38,956 nt of DNA, taken from Planctomycetota bacterium. GTDB lineage: Bacteria > Planctomycetota > PUPC01 > DSUN01. The stretch is from positions 1 through 38,956 of the forward strand of contig DAOOIT010000056.1 of NCBI GenBank assembly GCA_035384565.1. Reading direction: 5' to 3'. The notes under the pieces are model-generated. The model was not told the origin of the DNA and did no database searches. It was given only the letters and a program-made list of their open reading frames with translations. A program made the translations under genes and the position numbers. Positions 28,858 to 36,811 of this stretch are shown here, one piece after another (position 1 is the stretch's first letter; each line of letters begins with the position of its first letter).

Positions 28858-31257
28858 GTGAAGAAGCCGCCCAAACCGGCGTCTGCCGTTGGGGCCGTCG
28901 AGCCCGCGGTCGCCCCGTCGGTGGACCGGCTGCTTGCCGGCATCCTCGCCTTCTTCCTCTGCCTGGCCGTCGCGCTGCGGCCGCTGCTGCCGGGTCATCG
29001 CCACGAGGCCAACCTGTGGGTGGAGATGTGCGCGTTCGTGGCCGCACTGGCCGGGGTGGTGCGCGCGGCAATCGCGCGGCGGGTGCGCCTCGAGCGCACG
29101 GGGATGGGCCTGCCCACGCTCGCCCTGCTCGCCGTGGCGGCCATCTCCACGATCCGCTCGCCCCACCCGCTCGAGAGCGTGGCCACCCTGCTCGAGTGGC
29201 TCGCCTACGCCGCCGCCTTCGCCATCACCGTGCAGGTGACGAGGGCCGATAACGGCCTGGATGCCCGCCTCCTCCTCCGCGTGCTCTGGGCGTCGGCCTT
29301 CGTGGCCATCCTGTACGGCCTCTTCCAGCAATTTGTGAACCTGCCGCTGCTCGCGGGGATGATCGCGACCGACTCGGGCCGCGTGCTGAGCGAGTTGCGC
29401 ATGAGCGAGCGGCACATCGGCGACCTGATGGCCCGGGCCACCGGGCGCATCTTCTCGACGTTCCTGCTCTCGAACAGCTTCGCGGGCTTCCTCGCGCTCG
29501 TGTTTCCCGGGTTCCTGGGCTACGTGCTGGACCGCGTGCGAGGGGGCGAGCGGGGCCGCTGGTTTCTGGGAGTCGCGGCGTTCTGGCTGGCGGCGGCGCT
29601 GGCCTGCCTGGTGCTCACGTACTCGAAGGGCGGCTGGGTGGCCTTCGCCGTGGGCATGGCCGCTTTCGCGCTGATGCTGGGGCGCGCCCTGCTGCGGCGC
29701 CACGCGCGGCTGGTGGCGGGAGTCGTGGCGGCGGCTGCCGCGGCATTCGCCCTCCTGCTGGCCACGAAGGTGGTGCCCGTGCAGATCTTCCGCGACTTTG
29801 TGACCTCGTTCGACATCCGCGTGGGCTACTGGCAGGGCGCGCTGAGCATGGCGCGCGACCATCCGGTCGGCGGCGTGGGGCTGGGCACATTTGGCGACCG
29901 CTACCCCCGCTACCGCCCCCTGCTCGCCCATCCAGCGCAGGACACGCACAACGACTACCTCCAGGTGCTGGCCGAGTTGGGCGTGCCCGGCCTCCTAGCG
30001 TTCCTGTGGCTCTGGGCCGCCTGCCTGCGCAATGCCTTCGCCGGCCCCGCGCCCGCCCCCGAACACCACGCCCGCCGCCCCTTCCCCGCGCGCCTGGCCT
30101 GCTGGGCCGCCGTGGTGGCTTTCGTGCTCACCACCATCGTGATGACCACCTTCTCGCTGGCGGGCTGGTGGGACGAGAGCCCCGCGTCGCGCGAGCTCAA
30201 GGTCTGGCTCGACCGCGCCCTGGTCACCGCCTTCGTGGCCTGCTGGCTCGTCTTCTTCGCGGCGCTCGGGCGCGGCGAGCCACGGCCGCCCGGCGAGTTG
30301 TGCCACAAGGGCCTGGTGTGCGGCCTCATCGCCTTCCTGGTGCACTGTGCGGTGGACTTCGATTACCAGGAGCCGGGCGTGGCCTTCACCGCGTGGGTGG
30401 TGGCGGCGTTGTGCGTGCGGCCGCGGCGCCCGGCCATCGAGCGCCGGCTCGGGCTGCCCGTGGCCATCGCCCTGCCCGCCTGCGGCCTGCTGCTCGTCGC
30501 CGCCTTCCAATTCGTTCTCTTCTACGCCACGCGTTCGGCCACCGAGCGCGACACGGCGGCCAGCCTGCTCACCGATACCACGCGCACCCTGTCGCCGCTG
30601 GAGCGCGCCGAGCTGATCCACGGCGCCCGCCAGCACTACGAGGAGGCCGCCCGCACCAATCCCCTCGACGACTCGCTGCGGCTCGAGTACGGCGATCTGC
30701 TCGTGAGCCTGCTGGCGCCCCAGACGCCCGGCGGCGCCCCCCCTGGCGAACAGGGGGCGGGCGCGCCCGGCCTGCGCCTGCGCATCGAGCGGCCCGATGA
30801 CCTGGCGCTCTTCCAACACGCGGTCGCGCTCTACACCCGCGCCGCGGAGCTCAACCACTGGGGCGCTGCCGCCCGCATCCGGCTGGGCGGCCTCTGCATG
30901 GCCGCGGCGCGGCCCGATGCCGGCCCGCTGGCCGCGGCGGCGCTCCGGCCGCTCGTCGAGGCGGCCGCGGCCCGCCGCACGCCCACAGGCCCTCACCAGG
31001 CCTATCTGCCGGCCGTGGCGGCCTTTGAGGACGCCCTGGCGCGCGATCCGAACAACCCGGCCGTGCTCCTCCTGGTCGCCGAAGCCCGCGAGAAGCTCGG
31101 CGATCCCACCGCAGCCGACGTGGCGCGCCGCGCACTCGACATTGCCACCCGCCTCGGCGCCGTGCACCTCGGCCACAAGCTGTGCCTGAAGTACGAGGAG
31201 GTGCTCCGCGCCCAGGGCATTCTCCGCCGCGCCGAGCGGGAGGGGCCGCCGCCGTGA
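28858..31257 (+). CDS. O-antigen ligase-like (Wzy_C) polytopic membrane protein with helical-repeat tail
   Basis: 799 aa from a GTG start. Residues about 20-500 have some twelve hydrophobic segments. The Wzy_C/WaaL signature lies near 320-375: GYWQGALSMARDHPVGGVGLGTF and AQDTHNDYLQVLAELGVPGL. The last 220 residues are soluble alpha-helical repeats of TPR type (about 581-799, HYEEAARTNPLDDSLRLEYG, FEDALARDPNNPAVLLLVAEAREK). Such proteins join or polymerise lipid-linked glycans at the membrane. The start at 28858 is chosen because AAGGGG lies 7 nt upstream, just outside the inserted element; the open frame itself runs back through that element. It overlaps the methyltransferase gene by 4 nt (GTGA). 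Confidence 0.82.
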   Translation: MKKPPKPASAVGAVEPAVAPSVDRLLAGILAFFLCLAVALRPLLPGHRHEANLWVEMCAFVAALAGVVRAAIARRVRLERTGMGLPTLALLAVAAISTIRSPHPLESVATLLEWLAYAAAFAITVQVTRADNGLDARLLLRVLWASAFVAILYGLFQQFVNLPLLAGMIATDSGRVLSELRMSERHIGDLMARATGRIFSTFLLSNSFAGFLALVFPGFLGYVLDRVRGGERGRWFLGVAAFWLAAALACLVLTYSKGGWVAFAVGMAAFALMLGRALLRRHARLVAGVVAAAAAAFALLLATKVVPVQIFRDFVTSFDIRVGYWQGALSMARDHPVGGVGLGTFGDRYPRYRPLLAHPAQDTHNDYLQVLAELGVPGLLAFLWLWAACLRNAFAGPAPAPEHHARRPFPARLACWAAVVAFVLTTIVMTTFSLAGWWDESPASRELKVWLDRALVTAFVACWLVFFAALGRGEPRPPGELCHKGLVCGLIAFLVHCAVDFDYQEPGVAFTAWVVAALCVRPRRPAIERRLGLPVAIALPACGLLLVAAFQFVLFYATRSATERDTAASLLTDTTRTLSPLERAELIHGARQHYEEAARTNPLDDSLRLEYGDLLVSLLAPQTPGGAPPGEQGAGAPGLRLRIERPDDLALFQHAVALYTRAAELNHWGAAARIRLGGLCMAAARPDAGPLAAAALRPLVEAAAARRTPTGPHQAYLPAVAAFEDALARDPNNPAVLLLVAEAREKLGDPTAADVARRALDIATRLGAVHLGHKLCLKYEEVLRAQGILRRAEREGPPP

Positions 31258-31958
31258 GCCGCGCGCTTCGCCGCTTCCTCCTGCCCAGCTTCGACCCGCT
31301 CGCGGCTCAGCGCCTGCGGCTCTCACGCCACATCGAAGCGGGTTCGAGCGTGTTGGATGCGGGCTGCGGCGACGGAGCGATGGCCCTGCGCCTCGCCCGC
31401 CGCGGCTGCCGCGTGGTCGCCGTGAGCCACGATGCGGCGCAGATCGCGCGCCTCAGCGCCAAGGCACCGGATGGCGTGGCCTTCCGCGTCCATGACCTCT
31501 CCCAAGGCGGCCCGGTCGAAGGCCGCTTCGACGCCGTGCTGTGCCTTGATGTCTTGGAGCACATCCTTGACGACCGCACGGCGCTGGCCAACGCCGTGGC
31601 GCCGCTGCGGCGGGGCGGCCGGTTGCTCGTCACGGTGCCCAACCGCCTCGCCCCGCCGCTATGGGGCGACCGCCTGTCGGCGGCCGAGGACGGCGGACAC
31701 GTGCGCCCCGGCTACACGCGCGACGAGTTGGGCGCCCTGCTGCGCGGCGCCGGCCTCACGCCTGTCCATTGGTCGAGCTTCGGGGGATTCTTTACGCGGA
31801 AGGCGGCGAGCCTGAACCGCCGCCTCGAGCGCCGCCCTGGCCGCTTCTGGCTTCTCCCGCGTTTTCTGGGCCTGGTGCTGTTGCGGCCGCTGTGCCGGCT
31901 CGATCCGCTTCTTCCCGGCAGAAGATGCGAACTCTTCGTCCTCGCCACGAGGGCCTGA
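31254..31958 (+). CDS. Class I SAM-dependent methyltransferase
   Basis: 234 aa from a GTG start that overlaps the upstream stop (GTGA), with GGAGGGG 6 nt ahead. Motif I is VLDAGCGDGAMALRLA near residues 38-53; the post-I acidic residue and FDAVLCLDVLEHILDD near 100 follow, then GGRLLVTVPN near 125. The C-terminal 60 residues are basic and hydrophobic (RFWLLPRFLGLVLLRPL), suggesting association with the membrane. Operon position after the ligase-like gene suggests methylation of the surface glycan, its lipid carrier or a quinone-like lipid; the substrate is unknown. It ends 26 nt before the convergent nikO stop. Confidence 0.85.
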   Translation: MSRALRRFLLPSFDPLAAQRLRLSRHIEAGSSVLDAGCGDGAMALRLARRGCRVVAVSHDAAQIARLSAKAPDGVAFRVHDLSQGGPVEGRFDAVLCLDVLEHILDDRTALANAVAPLRRGGRLLVTVPNRLAPPLWGDRLSAAEDGGHVRPGYTRDELGALLRGAGLTPVHWSSFGGFFTRKAASLNRRLERRPGRFWLLPRFLGLVLLRPLCRLDPLLPGRRCELFVLATRA

Positions 31959-31984
31959 CGCTCCCTCCTCTCACCTCTCACGTA

Positions 31985-32728
31985 TCACGCATCACGGCTT
32001 CCCCGCTGCCTCGACAGCGGCTTCTCCAGCCCGTGCGCCACCAGGAGCGCCTCGTCGGCGAAGATCGCCTCGGTCGCCCCGTCGGCCACCACGCGGCCGG
32101 CATCAATCACCACGGTGCGGGGGCAGAGCTCCAGGATCATGTCGAGGTCGTGGGTGGCGATCACCTTGGTGATGTCGAGCGTGGCCAGGCGTTCGATCAG
32201 GCGGCGGCGCGAGCGCGGGTCGAGGTTGCTCGACGGCTCGTCCATCACCAGGATGTCGGGCCGCATCGCCAGCACGGTGGCGATGGCCGCGGCGCGCTTC
32301 TGGCCGGCCGACAGGTGGTGCGGGGCCTTGCGTTCGAGGCCCTCGCAGCCCACGACCGCGAGGGCCGCGGCCACGCGGGCGCGCACCTCGGCCTCGGGCA
32401 GCCCCAGGTGCAGGAGGCCGAAGGCCACGTCGTCGCCCACCGTGGGCATGAAGAGCTGGTCGTCGGGGTCCTGGAACACCAGGCCCACCATGCGCCGCAC
32501 GTCGCGCAGGTGGTGCTTGTCCAACTCCACGCCGTGGATGCGCACCACGCCCGACCCGCGCAGCGTGCCATTGAGGTGCAGGATGAAGGTGGACTTGCCG
32601 GCGCCATTCGGCCCGACCAGCCCGACCGACTCGCCCACCTCGATATGCAGCGACAGCCCGTCGAGGGCCTTCGTGCCGTCGTGGTACACATAGGTGAGGT
32701 CGTGCACGTCAATCAGCGCGTCAGCCAC
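31985..32728 (-). CDS. nikO: Nickel/cobalt ECF transporter ATPase
   Basis: 247 aa from a GTG start. Walker A GPNGAGKST (39-47), a Q-loop FQDPDDQLF (85-93), the signature LSAGQ (139-143), Walker B ILVMDE (159-164) and the switch H193 in ATHD are all present; FQDPDDQLF is characteristic of the energy-coupling-factor ATPases. It powers the NikMN/NikQ complex. The GTG at 32728 overlaps the nikQ reading frame by 16 nt, with GGGGGC ahead of it; the open frame extends much further but that part is the shadow of nikQ. It is placed in the nickel rather than the cobalt branch because nikR is adjacent. Confidence 0.9.
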   Translation of the reverse strand: MADALIDVHDLTYVYHDGTKALDGLSLHIEVGESVGLVGPNGAGKSTFILHLNGTLRGSGVVRIHGVELDKHHLRDVRRMVGLVFQDPDDQLFMPTVGDDVAFGLLHLGLPEAEVRARVAAALAVVGCEGLERKAPHHLSAGQKRAAAIATVLAMRPDILVMDEPSSNLDPRSRRRLIERLATLDITKVIATHDLDMILELCPRTVVIDAGRVVADGATEAIFADEALLVAHGLEKPLSRQRGSRDA

Positions 32729-33492
32729 GTTGTGCCCCCAAGACGTAGTGCGGCCGCGAACAGCACCGAGCCGGCGAGGAACGCATAGTCGCCGGCCCGC
32801 ATGCGGAACTGGCTCAGCGTGCGCACCGTGCCGTCGAAGCCGCGGGCCAGCATGGCCGCGTAGATGCGCTCGCCGCGCTCGAGCGTGCGCACGAACAGGC
32901 TGCCGATCAGGCTGCCCGTGACGCGCAGGCGCCAGCCGAGGCGGCTGGGGCCCACGGTGCGGCAGTCGCGCGCCCGCCGCAGCCGCATCACCTCCTCGAT
33001 CAGCACGAAGAGGTAACGGTAGAGGAAGCTCAGCTCGACGATGAACAGGCGCGGCAGCCGGAACCACGCGAGGGCCTTGAGCAGCTCGTCGAACGGCGTG
33101 GTCGAGACGAGGGCGACCAGCGCACTCACCGTGAGCACGAACTTGCCGCAGAGGTTTGCGCACGACACCCACCCCGCCCGCGCCCAGAACGCCCACGGGC
33201 CGAACCGCACCAACATGGGTGCCGTGTCGTAGAGCGGATTGAACACCGCCACGAACAGCACGAAGGGCGACACGAGGAGCAGGTGCTTCGCAACGAACCC
33301 GAATGGGATTCCGCCGAAGGCGAGCAGCGCGAAAGGGAAGATGGCGTAGGGAAACAGCGCCGCGACCTGGTACTTGGGCACCGACACCACCAGCGCCGTG
33401 AACACGGCCACGGCCGCCAGCTTCGCGCGGGCATCGAGCCGGTGCACGGGCGAATCGCCCGACGCGAAGCGGTCTATGTAGGCGTGGTGCAT
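32713..33492 (-). CDS. nikQ: Nickel/cobalt ECF transporter transmembrane (T) component
   Basis: 259 aa with about five to six hydrophobic segments. The CbiQ/NikQ family pattern is clear: HRLDARAKLAAVAVFTALV at the start, SFLYRYLFVLIEEVMRLRRARDCR in the middle, and the coupling motif AMLARGFDG near residue 220, which binds the ATPase. It forms the membrane scaffold linking NikMN to NikO. It begins 9 nt after nikMN ends and overlaps nikO, so the three are one operon. MHH at the N-terminus is of uncertain meaning. Confidence 0.9.
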   Translation of the reverse strand: MHHAYIDRFASGDSPVHRLDARAKLAAVAVFTALVVSVPKYQVAALFPYAIFPFALLAFGGIPFGFVAKHLLLVSPFVLFVAVFNPLYDTAPMLVRFGPWAFWARAGWVSCANLCGKFVLTVSALVALVSTTPFDELLKALAWFRLPRLFIVELSFLYRYLFVLIEEVMRLRRARDCRTVGPSRLGWRLRVTGSLIGSLFVRTLERGERIYAAMLARGFDGTVRTLSQFRMRAGDYAFLAGSVLFAAALRLGGTTWLTR

Positions 33493-33501
33493 GCCGGTGC
33501 C

Positions 33502-34512
33502 TCAGTGGCTGTGAGCGTGGCCGTGCCCTTCGCGGCGGCGCACCGCCACGGCGATGCCGTACACCACGCCCAGCGTGGCGACGGTGCCCAGCACGCCCGC
33601 CAGGGAGGTCCAATAGGCCGGCGAATCCTCCCCCGCACTGTAGTCGGGCAACGGCGCCGTGCGCTCCTGCCACGCGCTCACCTTCGCCATCGTCGGGTCC
33701 ACCGCCTCCTCGTTCCCCGCGTGGCGCGAGAACTTCCTCTCCTCGAGCAGGAAGTCCAGCCCGTCGGGCAGGCCCGAGGCCACCAGGGAGAGGAGCCCGG
33801 CGGTCAGCAGCGCGAGGATGGCGAACGACCCGACCACGGCGCGCCGCGACACTCGCTCGCGGCCCTCCACCTGCACGCCAAGCACCTCGGGCCGCACCTG
33901 CGTGAGGTAGGCCACCACGGCGAACGTGATCGCCCCCTCGACGGCGCCGATGAGCAGGTGGATGCCGACCATCAGCGGGAAGAAGGTGCCGAACGGCACG
34001 GCGCTCATGCCCGACAGCGCGATCTGCGCAGGCACCACGGCCGCGCTCGCGGCCACGCCGCCGAGCGCCCCCGTGAAGCTGGCCAGATAGAGGCGTCCCG
34101 TGCTCTTCCGCCCCCCGGCTCGTCCCAGAATCAGGCGGTAGAGGCCATAGCCCAGATAGGGCGCCACGAGGCCCATGTTGAACACATTGCAGCCCAGGGC
34201 CAGCAGGCCGCCGTCGTTGAAGATCAGGCACTGCACGGTGAGGATGGCGGCCATCACGAGCGCCGCGGCGTGCGGCCCGAGCAGGATGGCCAGCAGCACG
34301 CCGCCGCCCAGGTGCCCGCTCGTGGCGCCCAGGATCTGGAAGTTCACCATCTGCGCCGCGAACACGAAGGCGCCCATCACGCCCATCAGCGGCACCTTGC
34401 TCTCGTGGAACGACCGGCGCGCGCCCGCCGCCGCCAGCCCCAGCCCGGCGGCGCTCGCCGCAATGAACCCGCCCGCCACGGCGGGCGACAGCACCTCGTT
34501 GGGCATGTGCAT
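33502..34512 (-). CDS. nikMN: Fused nickel substrate-capture protein NikMN (CbiM-CbiN type)
   Basis: 336 aa. The start at 34512 gives MHMPNEVL, matching the conserved Met-His N-terminus whose amino group and His bind the metal in CbiM/NikM. The longer open frame would start with TTG at 34527 and bury this motif, so it is rejected. CbiM features include QMVNFQILGATSGHLGGGVLL and NMGLVAPYLGY. From about residue 220 a single-TM NikN/CbiN-like part follows with SGLPDGLDF, the PDGL signature, and a final TM. The tail GHGHAHSH is His-rich and may gather Ni2+. First gene of the transport operon, GAGAGG about 8 nt ahead of the ATG. Confidence 0.9.
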   Translation of the reverse strand: MHMPNEVLSPAVAGGFIAASAAGLGLAAAGARRSFHESKVPLMGVMGAFVFAAQMVNFQILGATSGHLGGGVLLAILLGPHAAALVMAAILTVQCLIFNDGGLLALGCNVFNMGLVAPYLGYGLYRLILGRAGGRKSTGRLYLASFTGALGGVAASAAVVPAQIALSGMSAVPFGTFFPLMVGIHLLIGAVEGAITFAVVAYLTQVRPEVLGVQVEGRERVSRRAVVGSFAILALLTAGLLSLVASGLPDGLDFLLEERKFSRHAGNEEAVDPTMAKVSAWQERTAPLPDYSAGEDSPAYWTSLAGVLGTVATLGVVYGIAVAVRRREGHGHAHSH

Positions 34513-34546
34513 GGCAGGGCCTCTCAAACCATCACGACCGCACGGA

Positions 34547-34573
34547 ATGCTACGCCTGTCAGAAACGTAACAC
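34547..34573 (-). promoter_or_regulatory. Possible NikR site upstream of nikMN
   Basis: ATGCTAC (34547-34553) and GTAACAC (34567-34573) on the plus strand are related to the halves of the nikR operator, with 13 nt between and in opposite order. The right half overlaps the candidate -10 of nikMN. The match is weaker than at nikR and needs direct evidence. Confidence 0.4.
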
Positions 34574-34592
34574 AGAACGGGCGGGCTGTCAA
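34564..34592 (-). promoter_or_regulatory. Possible promoter of nikMNQO
   Basis: On the minus strand: TTGACA (34592-34587), a 17-nt spacer, TACGTT (34569-34564). The -35 is perfect, the -10 poor. Confidence 0.5.
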
Positions 34593-34605
34593 GCGGAGGC
34601 CCCGT

Positions 34606-35022
34606 TCACCGCGCCCGGCCCAGGGTGGTCATGGTGAGCTTGCCGTGCTGCACGCCGCGGGTGGCCACGAGCTTGTCGGCGATGCGGACGAGGTCGGCGG
34701 CGGGGCCGCGGAGGACGATCACCTCGAGGCACGTGTGCGCCGTGAGGTGCACGTGGGTCGCACACACGACGAGGCCGTGGGCGTCGTGCTGGAGGTCGGT
34801 CAGTTTGTCGGTGAGCTCGCGGTACTCGTGGTTGTAGACGAGCGTGAGCGTCGCCACCTGCTCGCCCGAGAGCTTGCTCCAGTCGGCCTGCACCAGATAG
34901 TCGCGGATCAGGTCGCGCAGCGCCTCCGAGCGGCTCGGGTAGCCCTTCTCCTCGATCAGGCGGTCGAAGTCCCGGAGCAGCGGCTCCTCCAGCGACACGC
35001 CGAAGCGCACCAGCTCGCCCAT
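34606..35022 (-). CDS. nikR: Nickel-responsive transcriptional regulator NikR
   Basis: 138 aa. Residues about 1-45 form the ribbon-helix-helix DNA-binding domain (MGELVRFGVSLEEPLLRDF, then RSEALRDLIRDYL). The rest is the ACT-like nickel-sensing domain with every ligand of the E. coli protein in matching spacing: H79, H90, H92 and C98 correspond to H76, H87, H89 and C95. With nickel it should repress the adjacent transport operon. The start at 35022 follows AAGGAGG by about 8 nt; the longer open frame lacks one. A perfect inverted repeat at 35043-35070 covers its own promoter, so it is probably self-regulated. It lies 93 nt ahead of nikMN in the same direction. Confidence 0.94.
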   Translation of the reverse strand: MGELVRFGVSLEEPLLRDFDRLIEEKGYPSRSEALRDLIRDYLVQADWSKLSGEQVATLTLVYNHEYRELTDKLTDLQHDAHGLVVCATHVHLTAHTCLEVIVLRGPAADLVRIADKLVATRGVQHGKLTMTTLGRAR

Positions 35023-35042
35023 CGCCTGTCCTCCTTGCAGAA

Positions 35043-35070
35043 GTAGCACCAGGGGGCATCATAGTGCTAC
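35043..35070 (-). promoter_or_regulatory. NikR operator over the nikR promoter
   Basis: GTAGCAC-N14-GTGCTAC is a perfect inverted repeat 28 bp overall, the same span as the E. coli NikR operator (GTATGA-N16-TCATAC). The -10 box (35058-35063) lies in its spacer, so bound NikR would block RNA polymerase. Confidence 0.8.
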
Positions 35071-35086
35071 CGATGCGGCAAGTCAA
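35058..35086 (-). promoter_or_regulatory. Promoter of nikR
   Basis: On the minus strand: TTGACT (35086-35081), a 17-nt spacer, TATGAT (35063-35058). The start is expected near 35051, a leader of about 29 nt. Confidence 0.8.
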
Positions 35087-35101
35087 GCGCGCGCAGCGGA
35101 C

Positions 35102-35176
35102 CGCGGGTTCGCCGTGCGGGCTTGAGCCCGTACCCGCGCTTGCGCGGCGGGGCCTCCAGAGACGGCCTGAAGGCCG
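35102..35176. repeat. Nested short palindromes between nikR and the MazG-like gene
   Basis: CGCGGGT (35102-35108) pairs with ACCCGCG (35132-35138), enclosing CGGGC-TTGA-GCCCG (35117-35130); CGGCCTGAAGGCCG follows near 35163-35176. The stretch lies just after the MazG-like stop on the minus strand and may end its transcript, or be a REP-like composite. Confidence 0.55.
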
Positions 35177-35204
35177 CACAACGAGCGCGCCGGGGCCCGC
35201 TCGC

Positions 35205-35498
35205 TCAGGGCTTCTGCACGCACGAGCAGGGGGTGGTGTTGCAGCAGGGGCAGCCGGCGCCGTACTTCTTCGTGACGGCGGCCTCGGCGTCTATGCCCGC
35301 CAGGTTGGCCAGGGTGGTGAGCCAGGCGAAGGCGTCGGCGAACTCCGCCTCGATCTCCTCGCGCGTGCCGGAGCGGAGGGCGGTGGACAGCTCGCCGACC
35401 TCTTCCATGAACCACATGAACGTGCCGCCCAGGCCGCGGCGGGTGTCGTGCTCGAGATACAGATCGCTCATCAGCCTCTGAAAGTCGCCAATGGTCAT
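35205..35498 (-). CDS. MazG-like nucleotide pyrophosphohydrolase, with Cys-rich tail
   Basis: 97 aa. The core has the all-alpha NTP pyrophosphatase pattern EExxE (E32, E33, E36 in MEEVGELSTAL) followed by an acidic helix EEIEAEFADAFAWL holding the second E/D metal site near 48-55. Members hydrolyse nucleoside triphosphates, often damaged ones, to the monophosphate using Mg2+. The C-terminus, CPCCNTTPCSC (residues 83-93), carries five Cys in 11 residues, an unusual addition that could bind zinc or an iron-sulphur centre. The start at 35498 has GAGAGG about 10 nt ahead; longer in-frame starts have none. It ends shortly before the nikR promoter region. Confidence 0.78.
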   Translation of the reverse strand: MTIGDFQRLMSDLYLEHDTRRGLGGTFMWFMEEVGELSTALRSGTREEIEAEFADAFAWLTTLANLAGIDAEAAVTKKYGAGCPCCNTTPCSCVQKP

Positions 35499-35535
35499 TC
35501 GGCATGCCTCTCGGTGTCGCGGGGTCGGGGCGTTC

Positions 35536-36486
35536 TCATTCGGCCTTGGTGTCGGCATAGGCCTTCCACTGCTCGGCGAGGGCCTTCTCGTCGGCGTGGC
35601 CGGGGTGGATCCATAGCCGGTGACGCAGGGTGAGGGTCTTGCCCTTCGGCAACGGGTATTCACGCGGGCCGGGGAAGGCGGGCATAACATAGTTGAGATT
35701 GGGGTACTGGTGGAGCTTGCTGGGGTAGAGCGGATTGGTCGGGTGCTCGAAGATGGCCACCCCGATGCGGCCTGTGCCCCCGGCGAAGGTGTCGGAGTAC
35801 TCGATCCACGAGCGGCGGGGCTGCGTGCCCTCGGGGTCGGTGAGGAGGGCGATCTTCTGGTCCTTGCGCGGGGCCATGCGCAGGCCGAAGCCGCCGTAGC
35901 CGTCGCCCGGCCGACCCCCGAGCGAGAGCTTGTCGGCCAGGGCCTCGAAGGTCAGCGTGATGTCCACGATGCGGGACCTTCCCTGAGACCGATGGGCGCG
36001 CAGGTCGAGGGTTTCGCGGAGGACCGGTTCCTGGTCGCCCCATTTCCACAGCGAGGTGGCCGCGATGCGGGCCACGTCGGGGCCGGCCTCCGTGGCCTGG
36101 AGCTTCTCGGGACGCGTCCACGTGCCGCTCACGGCCCAGGGGTCGGTCACCTTGTCTTCCCAGCGCAGCACGGGCCAGGTCCACATCACGCCGCGGTGGT
36201 GGGCGTGGTCTTTGGGATGGGCTTCGGTGAGGGTCTCGCCGTCGGGGCCGCACAGCGGGTGAATGTAGCCGCCGCAGGCGTAGCGGGCGGGCACACCCTC
36301 GGGCAGCGGCGCCGTGCCGAACCAGTAGCGCAGCACCAGCGTGTCGCCCTCGTGGATGTCCACCGACTTCTGGTCTGGCGCCACGGTGACCCGCAGCGGG
36401 CCGCCGGCCGGGGCGGCCTCCCCCGCCCAGGCGGCCCCCGTGCACGAGACGCCCAGGCAGAGCCAAAGGAGCCAGTTGTCGTTCAT
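35536..36486 (-). CDS. Secreted DUF6807/PmoA-like protein
   Basis: 316 aa with a signal peptide (about 1-21, ending GAAWAGE). The family annotated as DUF6807, or loosely as PmoA, is recognised by YACGGYIHPLCGPDGETLTEAHPKDHAHHRGVMW near residues 67-100, where several His cluster, and by FGLRMAPRKDQK and IAIFEHPTNPLYPSKLH-type segments (GVAIFEHPTN near 250). The fold is a large beta-sandwich; the name methane oxygenase is a database carry-over and no such activity is implied. It probably acts on sugars outside the cytoplasm, in keeping with other secreted genes here. GAGGAGG lies 6 nt before the ATG, and a moderate promoter at 36533-36561. Confidence 0.8.
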   Translation of the reverse strand: MNDNWLLWLCLGVSCTGAAWAGEAAPAGGPLRVTVAPDQKSVDIHEGDTLVLRYWFGTAPLPEGVPARYACGGYIHPLCGPDGETLTEAHPKDHAHHRGVMWTWPVLRWEDKVTDPWAVSGTWTRPEKLQATEAGPDVARIAATSLWKWGDQEPVLRETLDLRAHRSQGRSRIVDITLTFEALADKLSLGGRPGDGYGGFGLRMAPRKDQKIALLTDPEGTQPRRSWIEYSDTFAGGTGRIGVAIFEHPTNPLYPSKLHQYPNLNYVMPAFPGPREYPLPKGKTLTLRHRLWIHPGHADEKALAEQWKAYADTKAE

Positions 36487-36532
36487 CGCACTCCTCCTCG
36501 TCGCTCGGGGAAGCCAACGGAACGTGAGCGAC

Positions 36533-36561
36533 ATTCTGCCAGATTGCCCTGCCTGGAGCAA
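36533..36561 (-). promoter_or_regulatory. Possible promoter of the DUF6807 gene
   Basis: On the minus strand: TTGCTC (36561-36556), a 17-nt spacer, CAGAAT (36538-36533). Both boxes match four of six consensus bases. Confidence 0.5.
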
Positions 36562-36720
36562 GTGAGGTGGTGGGGCCGGGTGCGGGTCGGAATCCCAGGC
36601 AGTCTCTGATGCGGAGATCCCCCGGAGTAAGTGCCCATCCGGCGACAGGCACGCCACAAAACAGATCGGGCCTGCGGCGGCCTGCTGCTTGGGGCCTGCG
36701 GTGCCAGGCACGAATGGCAG

Positions 36721-36765
36721 GAGTTCAGGAGGAGTTCAGGTCAGGAGTTCAGGCAGGAGTTCAGG
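36721..36765. repeat. Four spaced GAGTTCAGG repeats at the RAYT left end
   Basis: GAGTTCAGG occurs at 36721, 36732, 36745 and 36757, 11-13 bp apart. The last copy is part of the left inverted repeat, so the others look like iterated fragments of the element end. Confidence 0.8.
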
Positions 36766-36811
36766 GGACATGATACTTAATTCCGCTGCCAGAGCGGCTG
36801 TCGGCACGCCC

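Noticed and set aside
30729..30770. Possible inserted palindrome in the ligase-like gene (GC-rich hairpin)
   Set aside because: The stem is short and made of C and G runs in a Gly/Pro/Ala linker; low complexity explains it.
31985..34231. A long minus-strand frame extending the NikO ATPase by about 500 codons
   Set aside because: The extension is a shadow of nikQ and nikMN; NikO begins at the GTG at 32728 by family length and motif positions.
33502..34527. Longer nikMN frame from the TTG at 34527
   Set aside because: It would place five residues ahead of the Met-His that must be N-terminal to bind nickel.
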